A stretch of DNA of 64,000 nt from Paracoccaceae bacterium (GTDB taxonomy: Bacteria; Pseudomonadota; Alphaproteobacteria; Rhodobacterales; Rhodobacteraceae): contig JACKKJ010000001.1 of NCBI GenBank assembly GCA_024236495.1, forward strand, positions 952,371 to 1,016,370, written 5' to 3'. Of this stretch, positions 24,350-32,841 are shown piece after piece. The notes below the pieces were generated by a model. It did not search any database. It was given only the letters and a program-made list of their open reading frames with translations, and was not told the origin of the DNA. A program made the translations under genes and the position numbers. Numbering within the stretch: position 1 is the first letter of the stretch; each line of letters opens with the position of its first letter.

Positions 24350-25696
24350 TCAGGCTGCTGCAGAAACCGGATGGGCCAACGCGTCCGTAAGCTGGGCCAG
24401 GAGCAGTGCGGCGGTCTCTGCATTCGCGGGATCGACTTCATACTGCATCAGGATCAGCAGATCCTGGGCGCGTTCGAATTCGTTCTGGATCCAGGCGGTC
24501 TCGGCCGACGCGGCGCCCAGCGCGGCCAAATCGCCCAGGAACAGCGAAACCGCATCCTGCGCTGCCGCCAGGAATGCGCCGTCCTCCTCGACGATCCCGG
24601 TTCGAAGACTGTCCACAAGACCGGCCATGCGACGTTTCCAGGCGGCAAGGCTTGGGCTGACCGGCAGGGCCTCGGATGCGGCATGTACCGGTGCGACCGG
24701 TTCCGGTGCGACACGCGGGGGGGACGACGGAACAGGGGCGACCTCGGGGACGCGGGGCGAAACGATCCTTGGTTCAGCGGGCCGGGGCTCGGGCGCCGGC
24801 GCGGTGTCCTCCACCTGCGGCAGTTGCGGCAGAAGCGGTCCAAGATGTTGCTCCATGCCCTTGCGGACCTTCTCCAGCTCGGTCTTCCGGCACTCGATCG
24901 CCAGTTCCATCATGGCGATCATGAAGGGCTCGATCCCGCTGGCCGCCCAGACCCGCTCGGGCTGCGTCGCGTCTCCCTGAAGCGCACGCCACGCCTCGGT
25001 CGTTGAAAGCGGCAGGACCTTGCGGAAGGCTGCGCCAACCGTCGCCTCCAGCCGTTCTAGCGTAGGGGTCAGTGTTCCCGCCGAAAGGTGGTCCGAATGG
25101 GTCATCGCCAGGATTGCGCGCCGCTGGACCGTCTTCGGGACCATCCCCCAAAGGTGACGTTCTTCCGAGGTCCAGGGGTCTTCGGCGTTCGTGCACCAGA
25201 CGATCATGTCCGCAAGGCGATTGAGGACGAACAGCGCATTGGCCTGCGCCCCCGAATCCTCAAGATCGGAAAGATCCATCAACCAGACGTCGCGCAGAAC
25301 CTCGCAGTCGATGCCGACCGTCACGATATCGGGTGCCTCTGACAGCGCCGCGTCCATGGCGACACCGTCAAAGACCTTTTCTTCCCGGTCCCACCAGCCG
25401 GCGGTCGTCCGGTAGGCATCGCTGTGACGCAAGATCACGGCTGGCATGACCGACTGGCGGGCCTTTGTCGGGATGACCGCTTCACCAACCAGCAGATTGA
25501 CGAGGCTTGACTTGCCGGCGCGGGCCAGACCAACGACCGCGATGCGAACCGGCGCCTCCAGACGGGCCAGATAGCTTTCGGCCTGCGCGCGCGCGTTTTC
25601 CGAGACTGCATCGCCTTGCACGCCTGGCGCATCAAGATGCGACAGGAAGCGACGCAGAACCTCTATCTCCTCCTCAGCCCTGGGAAAGGCGACCAT
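24350..25696 (-). CDS. Dynamin-type GTPase paralogue with degraded G3 motif
   Basis: A 448-residue protein with a G domain at the N-terminus. G1 is GLARAGKSSLVN (56-67). Where the paralogue encoded two genes upstream has DTPG, this one has DLSD (141-144), and G4 is THSD (199-202) rather than N/TKxD. The two share VWCT...W...ER..W..(V/L)P and the region after G4, so they are clearly related. A Pro-rich linker (about 290-345) leads to a helical C-terminal domain. There is no transmembrane segment. AGGAGCAGGGGA precedes the ATG. It may bind nucleotide without normal hydrolysis and act as a partner of the intact paralogue. It ends the operon. Confidence 0.83.
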   Translation of the reverse strand: MVAFPRAEEEIEVLRRFLSHLDAPGVQGDAVSENARAQAESYLARLEAPVRIAVVGLARAGKSSLVNLLVGEAVIPTKARQSVMPAVILRHSDAYRTTAGWWDREEKVFDGVAMDAALSEAPDIVTVGIDCEVLRDVWLMDLSDLEDSGAQANALFVLNRLADMIVWCTNAEDPWTSEERHLWGMVPKTVQRRAILAMTHSDHLSAGTLTPTLERLEATVGAAFRKVLPLSTTEAWRALQGDATQPERVWAASGIEPFMIAMMELAIECRKTELEKVRKGMEQHLGPLLPQLPQVEDTAPAPEPRPAEPRIVSPRVPEVAPVPSSPPRVAPEPVAPVHAASEALPVSPSLAAWKRRMAGLVDSLRTGIVEEDGAFLAAAQDAVSLFLGDLAALGAASAETAWIQNEFERAQDLLILMQYEVDPANAETAALLLAQLTDALAHPVSAAA

Positions 25697-25723
25697 TCCC
25701 CTGCTCCTTGTTGTTGTCGCGCC

Positions 25724-26452
25724 TCAGCCCTTGTCGGATCGGCATGTATCGCTCCAGACCCGCATCAGTGCGGTCAGCGTTCCGGGGCGGGAAACCGCGA
25801 CGCTTGTCTGACCAGCCATATCCGCGATGATCAGCCGGCTCGTACCGTCCTCGGCAAGGCCGATGGCCTGGAAACCGTCCCCACCGCCAAGGTGGCCCAT
25901 CGCACGCCGTATATCCGCGACATCGGCAGCCAACGCGGCATCGGGGTCCTGCGGCAGGCGGCCCGCCTCTCCCTTCGGGTCGATCAGCGCACCCGACGCA
26001 GCCAACCCTGCCGAGGCCAGCGAAAGGGTCGCGAAACCGGAATCGTCTCCGCCATCAGCCGTCTGCAATGCGGTCGTACATGCAGCCCGAAGGTCCGCCG
26101 CCGCATATCCGACGTCTGTCTCGGAATCCTCGATCAGGTGAACTTCATACCGGTGCGGCCCGTCGTGGCCTGCATGCGCCACAAGCGCGGCCGCCACGAT
26201 TTCGAGATCGGCGGACACAGCACCCTCGATGGCGATCAGGCGGCCGCTGCGCGCCTGCAGCGTGATCGTCTCGCCTGTCTCGGCCCGCACCACCAACCGA
26301 CGCGGCAGGATCGTACCGCCGATAACCCGCAGCATGGCTTCCACACGCGCTGTCGACGACTTTCCCGGAAGCGCGCGCGCCGAACTTGCGCGCGGCTCGG
26401 CCATGGCCTCTATGCCGGCCATGATCGACAGGATTTCACGGCTGATCGTCAT
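25724..26452 (-). CDS. Unknown protein in the GTPase operon
   Basis: A 242-residue soluble protein with no signal peptide or membrane segment and no domain I can name. The first ~45 residues are basic/Ser-rich; a beta-rich middle (RLVVRAETGETITLQARSGR) contains LEIVAAALVAHAG and ALAADVADIRRAMGHLGGG. It lies 27 bases before the degraded GTPase and 50 bases after the small 129-residue protein, so it is part of the operon. The ribosome-binding site is weak, so the start is less certain than its neighbours'; an internal Met start at residue 11 or 17 is possible. Confidence 0.65.
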   Translation of the reverse strand: MTISREILSIMAGIEAMAEPRASSARALPGKSSTARVEAMLRVIGGTILPRRLVVRAETGETITLQARSGRLIAIEGAVSADLEIVAAALVAHAGHDGPHRYEVHLIEDSETDVGYAAADLRAACTTALQTADGGDDSGFATLSLASAGLAASGALIDPKGEAGRLPQDPDAALAADVADIRRAMGHLGGGDGFQAIGLAEDGTSRLIIADMAGQTSVAVSRPGTLTALMRVWSDTCRSDKG

Positions 26453-26502
26453 GGCGCACGATTTCCTTCTGCGTCCGGTTCAGGCAGCTGAATCCTGCGG
26501 AT

Positions 26503-26892
26503 TCACAGAACATTTGCAATGTCTTTCCCCAACTGCCGCCCGACCTGACGCATCTGCGCTACGTCTGCGTCGGGATGACAGACAAGGCAAAGGGCGTGGT
26601 CCTCGTGATCCGGCATTCGCAGGAAAAGGCAGGTATAGCCATGGTTCCGGGCCACGGCCTCTTCTGGCAAGTCGCCGATATCCGCAAGTGCCGCCCGGCG
26701 CCACGCGCCCGAGATGCCCCGCCCGTTCAAGAGCCGTGCCGAGAGAGTCGCGATCGCGTCGAGCACCTCCTGCGAGAATGGTCGTGTGCTGCGACGCGTC
26801 AGGACCAGTTCTTCAGGCATATCGACATAGCACACCGCCAGGCAATCCGGCAAAGAGTGCAGCGTGCCATCCATCAGTTCATTCAGCGCCAT
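26503..26892 (-). CDS. Small unknown protein, possibly Roadblock/LC7-like
   Basis: A 129-residue soluble protein. The pattern LNELMDGTLHSLPDCLAVCYVDMPEELVL, a helix, a strand and a turn before a second strand, followed by a long helix (EVLDAIATLSARLL) and two more strands, loosely fits the Roadblock/LC7 fold that acts as a regulator of small GTPases (MglB type). This is a fold guess from pattern and size, not a recognised family match. AGAGG lies 6 bases before the ATG. The neighbouring genes encode GTPases, which makes such a role attractive. Confidence 0.65.
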   Translation of the reverse strand: MALNELMDGTLHSLPDCLAVCYVDMPEELVLTRRSTRPFSQEVLDAIATLSARLLNGRGISGAWRRAALADIGDLPEEAVARNHGYTCLFLRMPDHEDHALCLVCHPDADVAQMRQVGRQLGKDIANVL

Positions 26893-26975
26893 GACCAGCC
26901 TCTGCCCGTGCGCGGTTCCGCTGGCCCCCGATTACAGGCTGGTGCCGGTTTTTTCCAGTGCCACAAGTGCCTTTG

Positions 26976-28421
26976 TTACCCGTGGCGAACACGCGCAACA
27001 GCGGGGTCGGCCTCCTCCGCGGGCTCGATCCCCTCAGCGATGTCAACGGCGTGCAGGAACTTCTCGAACAGGGCGAGCATTTCCTGGATCGACCGCGGTT
27101 CGCCCTCTGATGCCAGAACCCCGCGCCACAGGCTGACGGCAGAGACCGGGACCTCTTCGTCCCATTCGGCGCCGTCCTCTTGTCCCGAAATCGCCGCGGG
27201 CTCCTCTTCGGCGTGCTCGCAAGGGACGATCCTCGTTTCGTGGTCGTCCTCTTCGGCCGTCGCTTCCGTCTGCTCGTCCATATCAGAGATTGCGGCCTCG
27301 TCCCCGGCCACCGCCTCGGGGAGATCCTCGACCAGGGTCGTTACGGTCTCGTCGGCGCCGACAGGCTGCGCCGGATCAATCTCCGCTTCGTGCGCGGCCT
27401 GGGCCTGTCCGGTCAATGCCGGGCCGTTCGCTGGGTCCTCATGTCTCTGTACGCGCTGCGCGAAACTCAGGTGAAGAACCTCCGCATCGGCACGATCCGG
27501 CAGATCTTGCGAAGCGGTCTCGTCGTCCATGATCCGGGAACGCATCGATGCGCCATCGTCGCGGCTGAGGCGGGTGCGACCTTCGCCGTCGTCCCGCTCG
27601 CCCCGGTCCTGCCGCGCCGCGCGGCCAGGTCTGACGCGCACCGGTGCGATCCCTTCGGCCCCGGCAAGGGAATATCGGGACAAGAGCCCCTTGCGCGCCT
27701 CGATGATATCGTGCGCGACTTCATGAAGCGCCGACAGGAGCGCCTCGCCGCCGCTTTCCACCCAGAGGTCGCCGGTGTCCTCCTCGCTCACCGCCCGCAG
27801 GGCATCGAGGGCCGAGAACATGATAACGCCCCGGAACGTTTCGCCCGCCTCCCGACGCAGGCGCCGGGCGACACGTTCGCGTTCGGCCGGCAAGAGCTTG
27901 TCAGACCGCGTCGCCAGCAGCAACGAGTTCTCGCGCAGCCGTTCGGGCAGGGAATCCCACGCGCTTCGCTCAGATTCACGCCAGGCTTGCGTCGAATGCG
28001 TGCACCAGACGACCGCGTTCACGTAGCCCACTGCCATTTCCCAGACCGACTTCGGAATATTGGGGTCGGAGATTCCGGGCGTGTCGATCAGATCGATCGT
28101 CTCAAGAATTCTACCTTTGCAGAAAAGGCGAATATAGCGCACGCCTTCGACGGGTACCGCATCCAGATCATCGAAAGAAAGGTCGTGGCGGTGGCCTTCG
28201 GTATCGACATACCAAGCCTGTGGTTCGCCAAAGCTCATCCAGACGGGTGGAAGCTGGGTCGCAGTGACGCGCGTGGGCAGTACGTCCTCGCCGACCAAGA
28301 GGTTGGTGAGTGTCGTCTTGCCCGCGCTGAACTCGCCCATCAACGCGATGCACGGTTTGCGGCTTGCCCAGTTTTCAAGCCGGGTCATGCCTGCAGGCGT
28401 CACTGCGCGTCTTTGATCCAT
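26976..28421 (-). CDS. Dynamin-type GTPase with acidic C-terminal extension
   Basis: A 481-residue cytosolic protein. The G domain has G1 GEFSAGKTTLTN (29-40), a G2-type Thr in LPTRVTATQLPPVW, G3 DTPG (113-116) and G4 TRSD (171-174), all intact. The second half (about 260-430) is low in complexity and strongly acidic with Glu/Asp/Ala runs, and the last ~50 residues may form a helix. I chose the ATG encoding MDQRRAV because AAGGA lies 7 bases upstream; a TTG five codons earlier and an ATG two codons earlier are alternatives. It lies 30 bases after the long GTPase and is the intact paralogue of the one at the operon's end. Confidence 0.87.
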   Translation of the reverse strand: MDQRRAVTPAGMTRLENWASRKPCIALMGEFSAGKTTLTNLLVGEDVLPTRVTATQLPPVWMSFGEPQAWYVDTEGHRHDLSFDDLDAVPVEGVRYIRLFCKGRILETIDLIDTPGISDPNIPKSVWEMAVGYVNAVVWCTHSTQAWRESERSAWDSLPERLRENSLLLATRSDKLLPAERERVARRLRREAGETFRGVIMFSALDALRAVSEEDTGDLWVESGGEALLSALHEVAHDIIEARKGLLSRYSLAGAEGIAPVRVRPGRAARQDRGERDDGEGRTRLSRDDGASMRSRIMDDETASQDLPDRADAEVLHLSFAQRVQRHEDPANGPALTGQAQAAHEAEIDPAQPVGADETVTTLVEDLPEAVAGDEAAISDMDEQTEATAEEDDHETRIVPCEHAEEEPAAISGQEDGAEWDEEVPVSAVSLWRGVLASEGEPRSIQEMLALFEKFLHAVDIAEGIEPAEEADPAVARVRHG

Positions 28422-28451
28422 CTGCATGTCCTTCAATCTGTCCCGGCTCCG

Positions 28452-30482
28452 TCAGGCCGCCATTTCGTCAAGCCCGCGCAGGATCTCTCCGAATGCGGTC
28501 GTGGTGTCGTTCCCGGATTGCAGAACCTCCAGCGCCTTGCGCGCGTCCTCGGCGTTGCCGGCGTCCGGTTGGGTTATCCGGCGAATCGTCTCCTGGTGTT
28601 CTTTCAGAAACTCGCGCAGGATCGATCGGGCGTTTTCGAGAACGGCAGCAACCTGGTTCTCCTCGAGGTCGCGCGTGATCGAATGCGCCTCTGCCCGGAT
28701 AAGGTGCGCGTAATCCTTCGCGAATGCCTCGTAGCCCCGACGCTTCTGCCACCAGCGCCGCCACCATGTGCTTTGCAGATCGAGCGCGATCGTCTTGCCC
28801 AATCCCACGGGCGCGGGCACGCGCGGCAGATGTGGCGGCTCGATCCTGAAATCCGCAACCCCACCCGAAAGGATCGCCGCATAGACTGCCTCGACATGGC
28901 GGGCGGCGTCTTCGTAAAGCTTGGTGAGCCGCGCCGACAAGGCGCGCGCAAAGCTGAGATAGGCGGCGCGCTGCAACACCCGAAGCCCGGTCGGGTCGTA
29001 TTGCCAGGTACCGCTTTCGCCATGCCGTTCCAGGTGATCGATCAGCGAATCCGTCGCGCGTTTCACAAACCCGGATTCCGAGGTTTCCATCCGCTGCATC
29101 AGGTCGTCACGCAGTTGCTGGCATAGCGTCGCAACGTCGGCTTCATACTTCGCACCGAGCTGCGTCATCACGGCCGAGGCGGAATGGCCGGCAAAATCGA
29201 CGCTGACCGCACCGCCATCGGCCCGCCGCGCCACCAGGGTCGCGCGGGCCTCGTTCGTCAGGTTGCGGGCGTTGCGACGGACACGCTCCAACAGCCGGCG
29301 CCCCGCGCCTTCGCTGACCCGTTCGCCAATCGCCGTCATCAAGGCGGGCACGCCCGACAGGTTCCAGGCGGTTTCCCATTCGTCGCGACCCGCCAGTTCC
29401 GGTCTGGCGGCGGCATAGGCATCGAGCGTCCGGGCGCTATCGACCGTGAGCCCCTCGCGCGAGCCGGTCAGGGCGGCTTCACCCCACTTGGCGCTGCCAA
29501 AAACGATTGCCACATCGGAAGCGATGTGGAACTTGGCCAGCGTCGCCTGGATGCCCGAGCGGATCTCGTCGATCTGTGTGGCAGGGTTATTAAGCTCGTC
29601 CACACGGTTGATGAAGAGAATGATCTGGCGGTTCTCGAGGTTGGAAATGATCCGCATCAGAGCCATGTCCACCGTCGACAGCGCCTGATGGGCGGAAAGG
29701 ACCACGACACAAAGCTCGGATCCGCGAAGACTGCGCAGCGTGATCTGCTCGCGCATCATGAAGGTATCGTTGACGCCCGGTGTATCGCACAACGTCAGAG
29801 AGACATCGTATTCGGGGATATCGAGGTACAGTTCAGCCGACTTGGTGATGTCCGCGAAACGCCCGGTTTTTGCATTCGTCTCGCGCAGGTCGGCGTCGTC
29901 GCCAAGGCAGACATAGCGTTCGACCAGTTCCGCATCCAGATAGCCATAGGCATGGTTCTGGCCCAGCAGCAGCTCGAAATGCTTTCCAAGGCGCGCCTTC
30001 GTCGCCTCTCTCATCGCCTCCACCTGGCGCTGGATATCGGCGAGTTCGTCCTGCGCGCCAGAGCGTTCGGCAAGCTCCCCAAGACGGCCGCCGCCAACGA
30101 CAAGGTTGTCCCATTCGTCGCGGTTGAAGAAGGTGAACCGCGCTTTGGTATTGGCCGGGCCCTCGGCATCGGCCGGCGCCTTCGTATTGATCGCGAGCGT
30201 GGTCACCACGGAAGTCCAGGGGTTCACATCAGATGGCAGCAAACCCGGCGAAGCCGCGAGTATGTTGCTAAGTGCCGATTTGCCCGCCTTGACCTGCCCC
30301 ACCAGTGTGATCTTGGCCGAAAACTCCTCAAGCCGCGCCTTGAGCCCTGCAGCGCGCGCTGCCGTACGGTCATCTCCGACCGACGCAAGCCGGTCGAGCA
30401 TTTCGGACAGATCGGTAAAGCCCTTTGCAAGGTCGGCGAAGGCTGCATTGCCCGACCGCAAGAAATCCCTGTTCCGCACCAT
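28452..30482 (-). CDS. Large dynamin-like GTPase
   Basis: A 676-residue bacterial dynamin-like protein. The G domain has G1 GQVKAGKSALSN (62-73), G3 CDTPGVND around 232-239 and G4 NRVD (292-295). A long helical region follows, as expected for the stalk. Around residue 570 it carries WWRRWWQKRRGYE, a Trp/Arg-rich patch suited to inserting into membrane, then further helices. There is no transmembrane helix, so membrane contact is likely peripheral. This is the second gene of the minus-strand run, 36 bases after the small protein that opens it. Dynamin-like proteins remodel or protect membranes; the specific role here is unknown. Confidence 0.88.
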   Translation of the reverse strand: MVRNRDFLRSGNAAFADLAKGFTDLSEMLDRLASVGDDRTAARAAGLKARLEEFSAKITLVGQVKAGKSALSNILAASPGLLPSDVNPWTSVVTTLAINTKAPADAEGPANTKARFTFFNRDEWDNLVVGGGRLGELAERSGAQDELADIQRQVEAMREATKARLGKHFELLLGQNHAYGYLDAELVERYVCLGDDADLRETNAKTGRFADITKSAELYLDIPEYDVSLTLCDTPGVNDTFMMREQITLRSLRGSELCVVVLSAHQALSTVDMALMRIISNLENRQIILFINRVDELNNPATQIDEIRSGIQATLAKFHIASDVAIVFGSAKWGEAALTGSREGLTVDSARTLDAYAAARPELAGRDEWETAWNLSGVPALMTAIGERVSEGAGRRLLERVRRNARNLTNEARATLVARRADGGAVSVDFAGHSASAVMTQLGAKYEADVATLCQQLRDDLMQRMETSESGFVKRATDSLIDHLERHGESGTWQYDPTGLRVLQRAAYLSFARALSARLTKLYEDAARHVEAVYAAILSGGVADFRIEPPHLPRVPAPVGLGKTIALDLQSTWWRRWWQKRRGYEAFAKDYAHLIRAEAHSITRDLEENQVAAVLENARSILREFLKEHQETIRRITQPDAGNAEDARKALEVLQSGNDTTTAFGEILRGLDEMAA

Positions 30483-30518
30483 GAAACTACCCTTTCCCCA
30501 CTCTTTCGCCCCAGGCCG

Positions 30519-30899
30519 TCAAGCGGCGGCCGAAGCGACCCCCAGATTGTCCAGATGGCTCAGTACATCGAGCCCCGTCATCACAAGCGCGAGCCGGACG
30601 CCAAGGTTCAGCCCCGTATCCGGTTCCTTCACCAGCACGCTCAACCGCTTGTAGGACTGTCCGTTCGCCAGTTCGGCCAGAATCCCGCAGTGATCAAAAA
30701 CGACCCCCCGACCCACGGCCGCGTTCATCGCCGCATTTCCGAGGCGCCGGGTCCGGTCATCATGACCGATGATCCTGATCCCGACAGCCACGCCGGGCGC
30801 CACAGTCTCGAGCGCGGCAAGCGCCGCCCCTAGCGCGCCAAGGGCGGCAGACGTCCTGTTTTCAGCCCTGTTCAAGGTCCCGGCTCCGGCTTCCGCCAT
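30519..30899 (-). CDS. Small unknown protein opening the GTPase operon
   Basis: A 126-residue soluble protein without a recognised domain. It is Ala-rich with helices around SAALGALGAALAALE, a strand AVGIRIIG, and VRLALVMTGLDVLSHLDNLGV near the end. The ATG was chosen because AGGTGG lies upstream and the 26 codons further upstream (to a TTG at 30977) have a lower GC content at third positions than the rest of the operon, which suggests they are leader. A GTG in that stretch remains possible. It is the first gene of the six-gene GTPase operon. Confidence 0.6.
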   Translation of the reverse strand: MAEAGAGTLNRAENRTSAALGALGAALAALETVAPGVAVGIRIIGHDDRTRRLGNAAMNAAVGRGVVFDHCGILAELANGQSYKRLSVLVKEPDTGLNLGVRLALVMTGLDVLSHLDNLGVASAAA

Positions 30900-31144
30900 G
30901 ATCGAAATTTCCACCTTTGCACTCTGACTGCCGAAAGACTCGGTTACTGTCTCCGAACGGGTCACAATCCACCCCAAAGGCTAGAAATGCTTTATGGCAA
31001 AAAGGTGTCTCGAATGCGCCGCGATCCGTTCCTTTTCAGATGCAGGCCGCTGGAAAGCCCTCAAGATCGCGTTAGAAACAGGCAGTTTTCCAAAGGGCGG
31101 CTTTGGACTATCGCTTGGGGCGAGCAGAGGACGGGGCATACACC

Positions 31145-31975
31145 ATGAAACAACGATCCATCCTGATCACCGGCTCCTCGTCGGGAATCGGCCATGACGC
31201 CGCCCACAGGCTGAAAGACGCCGGGTGGCGCGTCTTCGCAACCTGTCGCGCCGAGGCGGATTGTGAACGACTGCGCGGCGAGGGGCTTGAGAGCTTCCGG
31301 CTCGACTATGCCGACGAGGGTTGCATCGCCGCTGCGGTCGACGAGGCGCTGGCGCGCACCGGCGGCACACTAGACGCGGTCTTCAACAACGGCGCCTTCG
31401 CCTGCCCCGGCGCGGTCGAGGATCTTCCCCGCGGCGCCCTGCGCGAGATATTCGAGACCAACTTGTTCGGCGTTCACGACCTGACCCGGCGTGTCATTCC
31501 CGTGATGCGGGCGCAGGGTCACGGCCATATCGTCAACTGTTCTTCCGTCTTGGGCTTCACCGGGCTGAAGTGGCGCGGCGCATATGTCGCGACCAAATTC
31601 GCGATGGAGGGGCTGTCGGATGTCCTGCGGCTGGAAATGGCCGACACGGGCGTGCGCGTCGTGCTGATCGAGCCGGGTCCGATCACCAGCCTGATCCGCC
31701 AGAATTCCATCCCCCACTTCGAACGCTGGATCGACTGGCACAATTCACCCAGGGCGGCACAGTACGAATCGACTCTCCTCAAGCGGCTTTATGAAAGCCG
31801 GGGCCCGGACCGCTGGGAGCTTCCGGCCTCGGCGGTGTCAGCGGTGCTTCTGAAGGCGCTTTCGACCACCGATCCGCGCCCCCGTTACAGGGTGACCGTG
31901 CCGACGCATGTCATGGCGATGATGCGGCGGATTCTGCCGGGCCGGGCGCTTGACGCCCTCCTGGGCAGGATCTGA
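31145..31975 (+). CDS. Short-chain dehydrogenase/reductase
   Basis: A 276-residue classical SDR. The cofactor loop is TGSSSGIGHDA (TGxxxGIG), the NNGA structural motif is present as FNNGAF, and the catalytic Ser, Tyr and Lys occur in NCSSVLGF and AYVATKFAME. RVFATCR after the second strand suggests NADP(H) preference. The substrate is unknown. The first ATG after the GA-rich leader was used. The gene diverges from the GTPase operon, with about 245 bases between, in which I see no other gene. Confidence 0.93.
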   Translation: MKQRSILITGSSSGIGHDAAHRLKDAGWRVFATCRAEADCERLRGEGLESFRLDYADEGCIAAAVDEALARTGGTLDAVFNNGAFACPGAVEDLPRGALREIFETNLFGVHDLTRRVIPVMRAQGHGHIVNCSSVLGFTGLKWRGAYVATKFAMEGLSDVLRLEMADTGVRVVLIEPGPITSLIRQNSIPHFERWIDWHNSPRAAQYESTLLKRLYESRGPDRWELPASAVSAVLLKALSTTDPRPRYRVTVPTHVMAMMRRILPGRALDALLGRI

Positions 31976-32053
31976 GACGACGGACCGCGACGTTTTCGCG
32001 CTTCGCTTTCGTGGCTGGAAAGACTAGATGTGCCGCGTCATGGGGAGAGATCG

Positions 32054-32266
32054 ATGCTGAACGACCCGCTTTTCCTGCTTGTTGCGTTCGCCTGCCTGGC
32101 TGTGCTCGTCGTCCTGATGGTCGGCATCGGCGGCTTTGCCAAAGGCGGCGACTTCAACCGCAAGCACGCCAACCGGATCATGCGCTACCGGATCATCGCG
32201 CAGGCCATCGCCGTCGTCCTGATCCTGCTGTTCGTGCTGATCCGCGGCGGCATCGGGGGGCGCTGA
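32054..32266 (+). CDS. Twin transmembrane protein (HIG1-like)
   Basis: A 70-residue inner-membrane protein with two hydrophobic segments (LFLLVAFACLAVLVVLMVGIGG and IIAQAIAVVLILLFVLIRGG) joined by a short polar stretch NRKHANRIMRYR. This matches the small 'twin transmembrane' proteins widespread in Rhodobacteraceae, related to HIG1-type respiratory assembly factors. GGGGAGAGATCG precedes the ATG. Its stop overlaps the start of the corrinoid adenosyltransferase (TGATG), an arrangement I recall from relatives. Confidence 0.85.
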   Translation: MLNDPLFLLVAFACLAVLVVLMVGIGGFAKGGDFNRKHANRIMRYRIIAQAIAVVLILLFVLIRGGIGGR

Positions 32267-32838
32267 TGGTTGTCCTGAACAAGATCTACACCCGCACGGG
32301 CGACACCGGCGACACCGCGCTTGGCAACGGGGCGCGGGTTGCGAAGCATTCGTCCCGGGTTTCGGCCTATGGCACGGTCGATGAACTGAATTCGGTCATC
32401 GGTCTGGCCCGCCTGCATGCCGAAGGCGCGGTCGATGCCGAACTGCAGCGCATCCAGAACGACCTTTTCGACCTTGGCGCAGACCTTTGCCGCCCCGAGA
32501 TGGAAAAGGACGGCGAAGCGGGCTTTCCGGTCCTGAGGATGGTTGACGCCCAGGTCGACCGGCTTGAGCGCGAGATCGACGCGATGACATCGGTTCTTGA
32601 ACCCTTGCGCAGTTTCATCCTGCCCGGCGGTGCGGCGCTTGCCGCGCATCTGCACCACGCCCGCACCGTCGCGCGCCGCGCCGAACGCCTGACCGTCGAA
32701 CTTGCGGCGCAAGAGGGCGTGAACCCCGCCGCGGTGCGCTATCTCAACCGCCTGTCGGACTGGTTCTTCTGCGCCGCGCGCATGGCCAACGATGCCGGCC
32801 GCGCCGACATACTTTGGGTGCCAGGGGCAAATCGCTAG
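32266..32838 (+). CDS. Cob(I)yrinic acid a,c-diamide adenosyltransferase (PduO type)
   Basis: A 190-residue ATP:corrinoid adenosyltransferase, which makes adenosylcobalamin. The N-terminal KIYTRTGDTGDTALGNG is the ATP-binding loop of the PduO/MMAB type (not BtuR/CobO). The middle YGTVDELNSVIGLAR and the later RRAERLTVELA and VRYLNRLSDWFFCAARM complete the fold. It is translationally coupled to the twin-TM protein. B12-dependent enzymes such as methylmalonyl-CoA mutase are likely clients elsewhere. Confidence 0.96.
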   Translation: MVVLNKIYTRTGDTGDTALGNGARVAKHSSRVSAYGTVDELNSVIGLARLHAEGAVDAELQRIQNDLFDLGADLCRPEMEKDGEAGFPVLRMVDAQVDRLEREIDAMTSVLEPLRSFILPGGAALAAHLHHARTVARRAERLTVELAAQEGVNPAAVRYLNRLSDWFFCAARMANDAGRADILWVPGANR

Positions 32839-32841
32839 GGA

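Noticed and set aside
30994..31197. Short plus-strand open frame before the SDR gene
   Set aside because: 67 codons, no ribosome-binding site, overlapping the SDR start in another frame.
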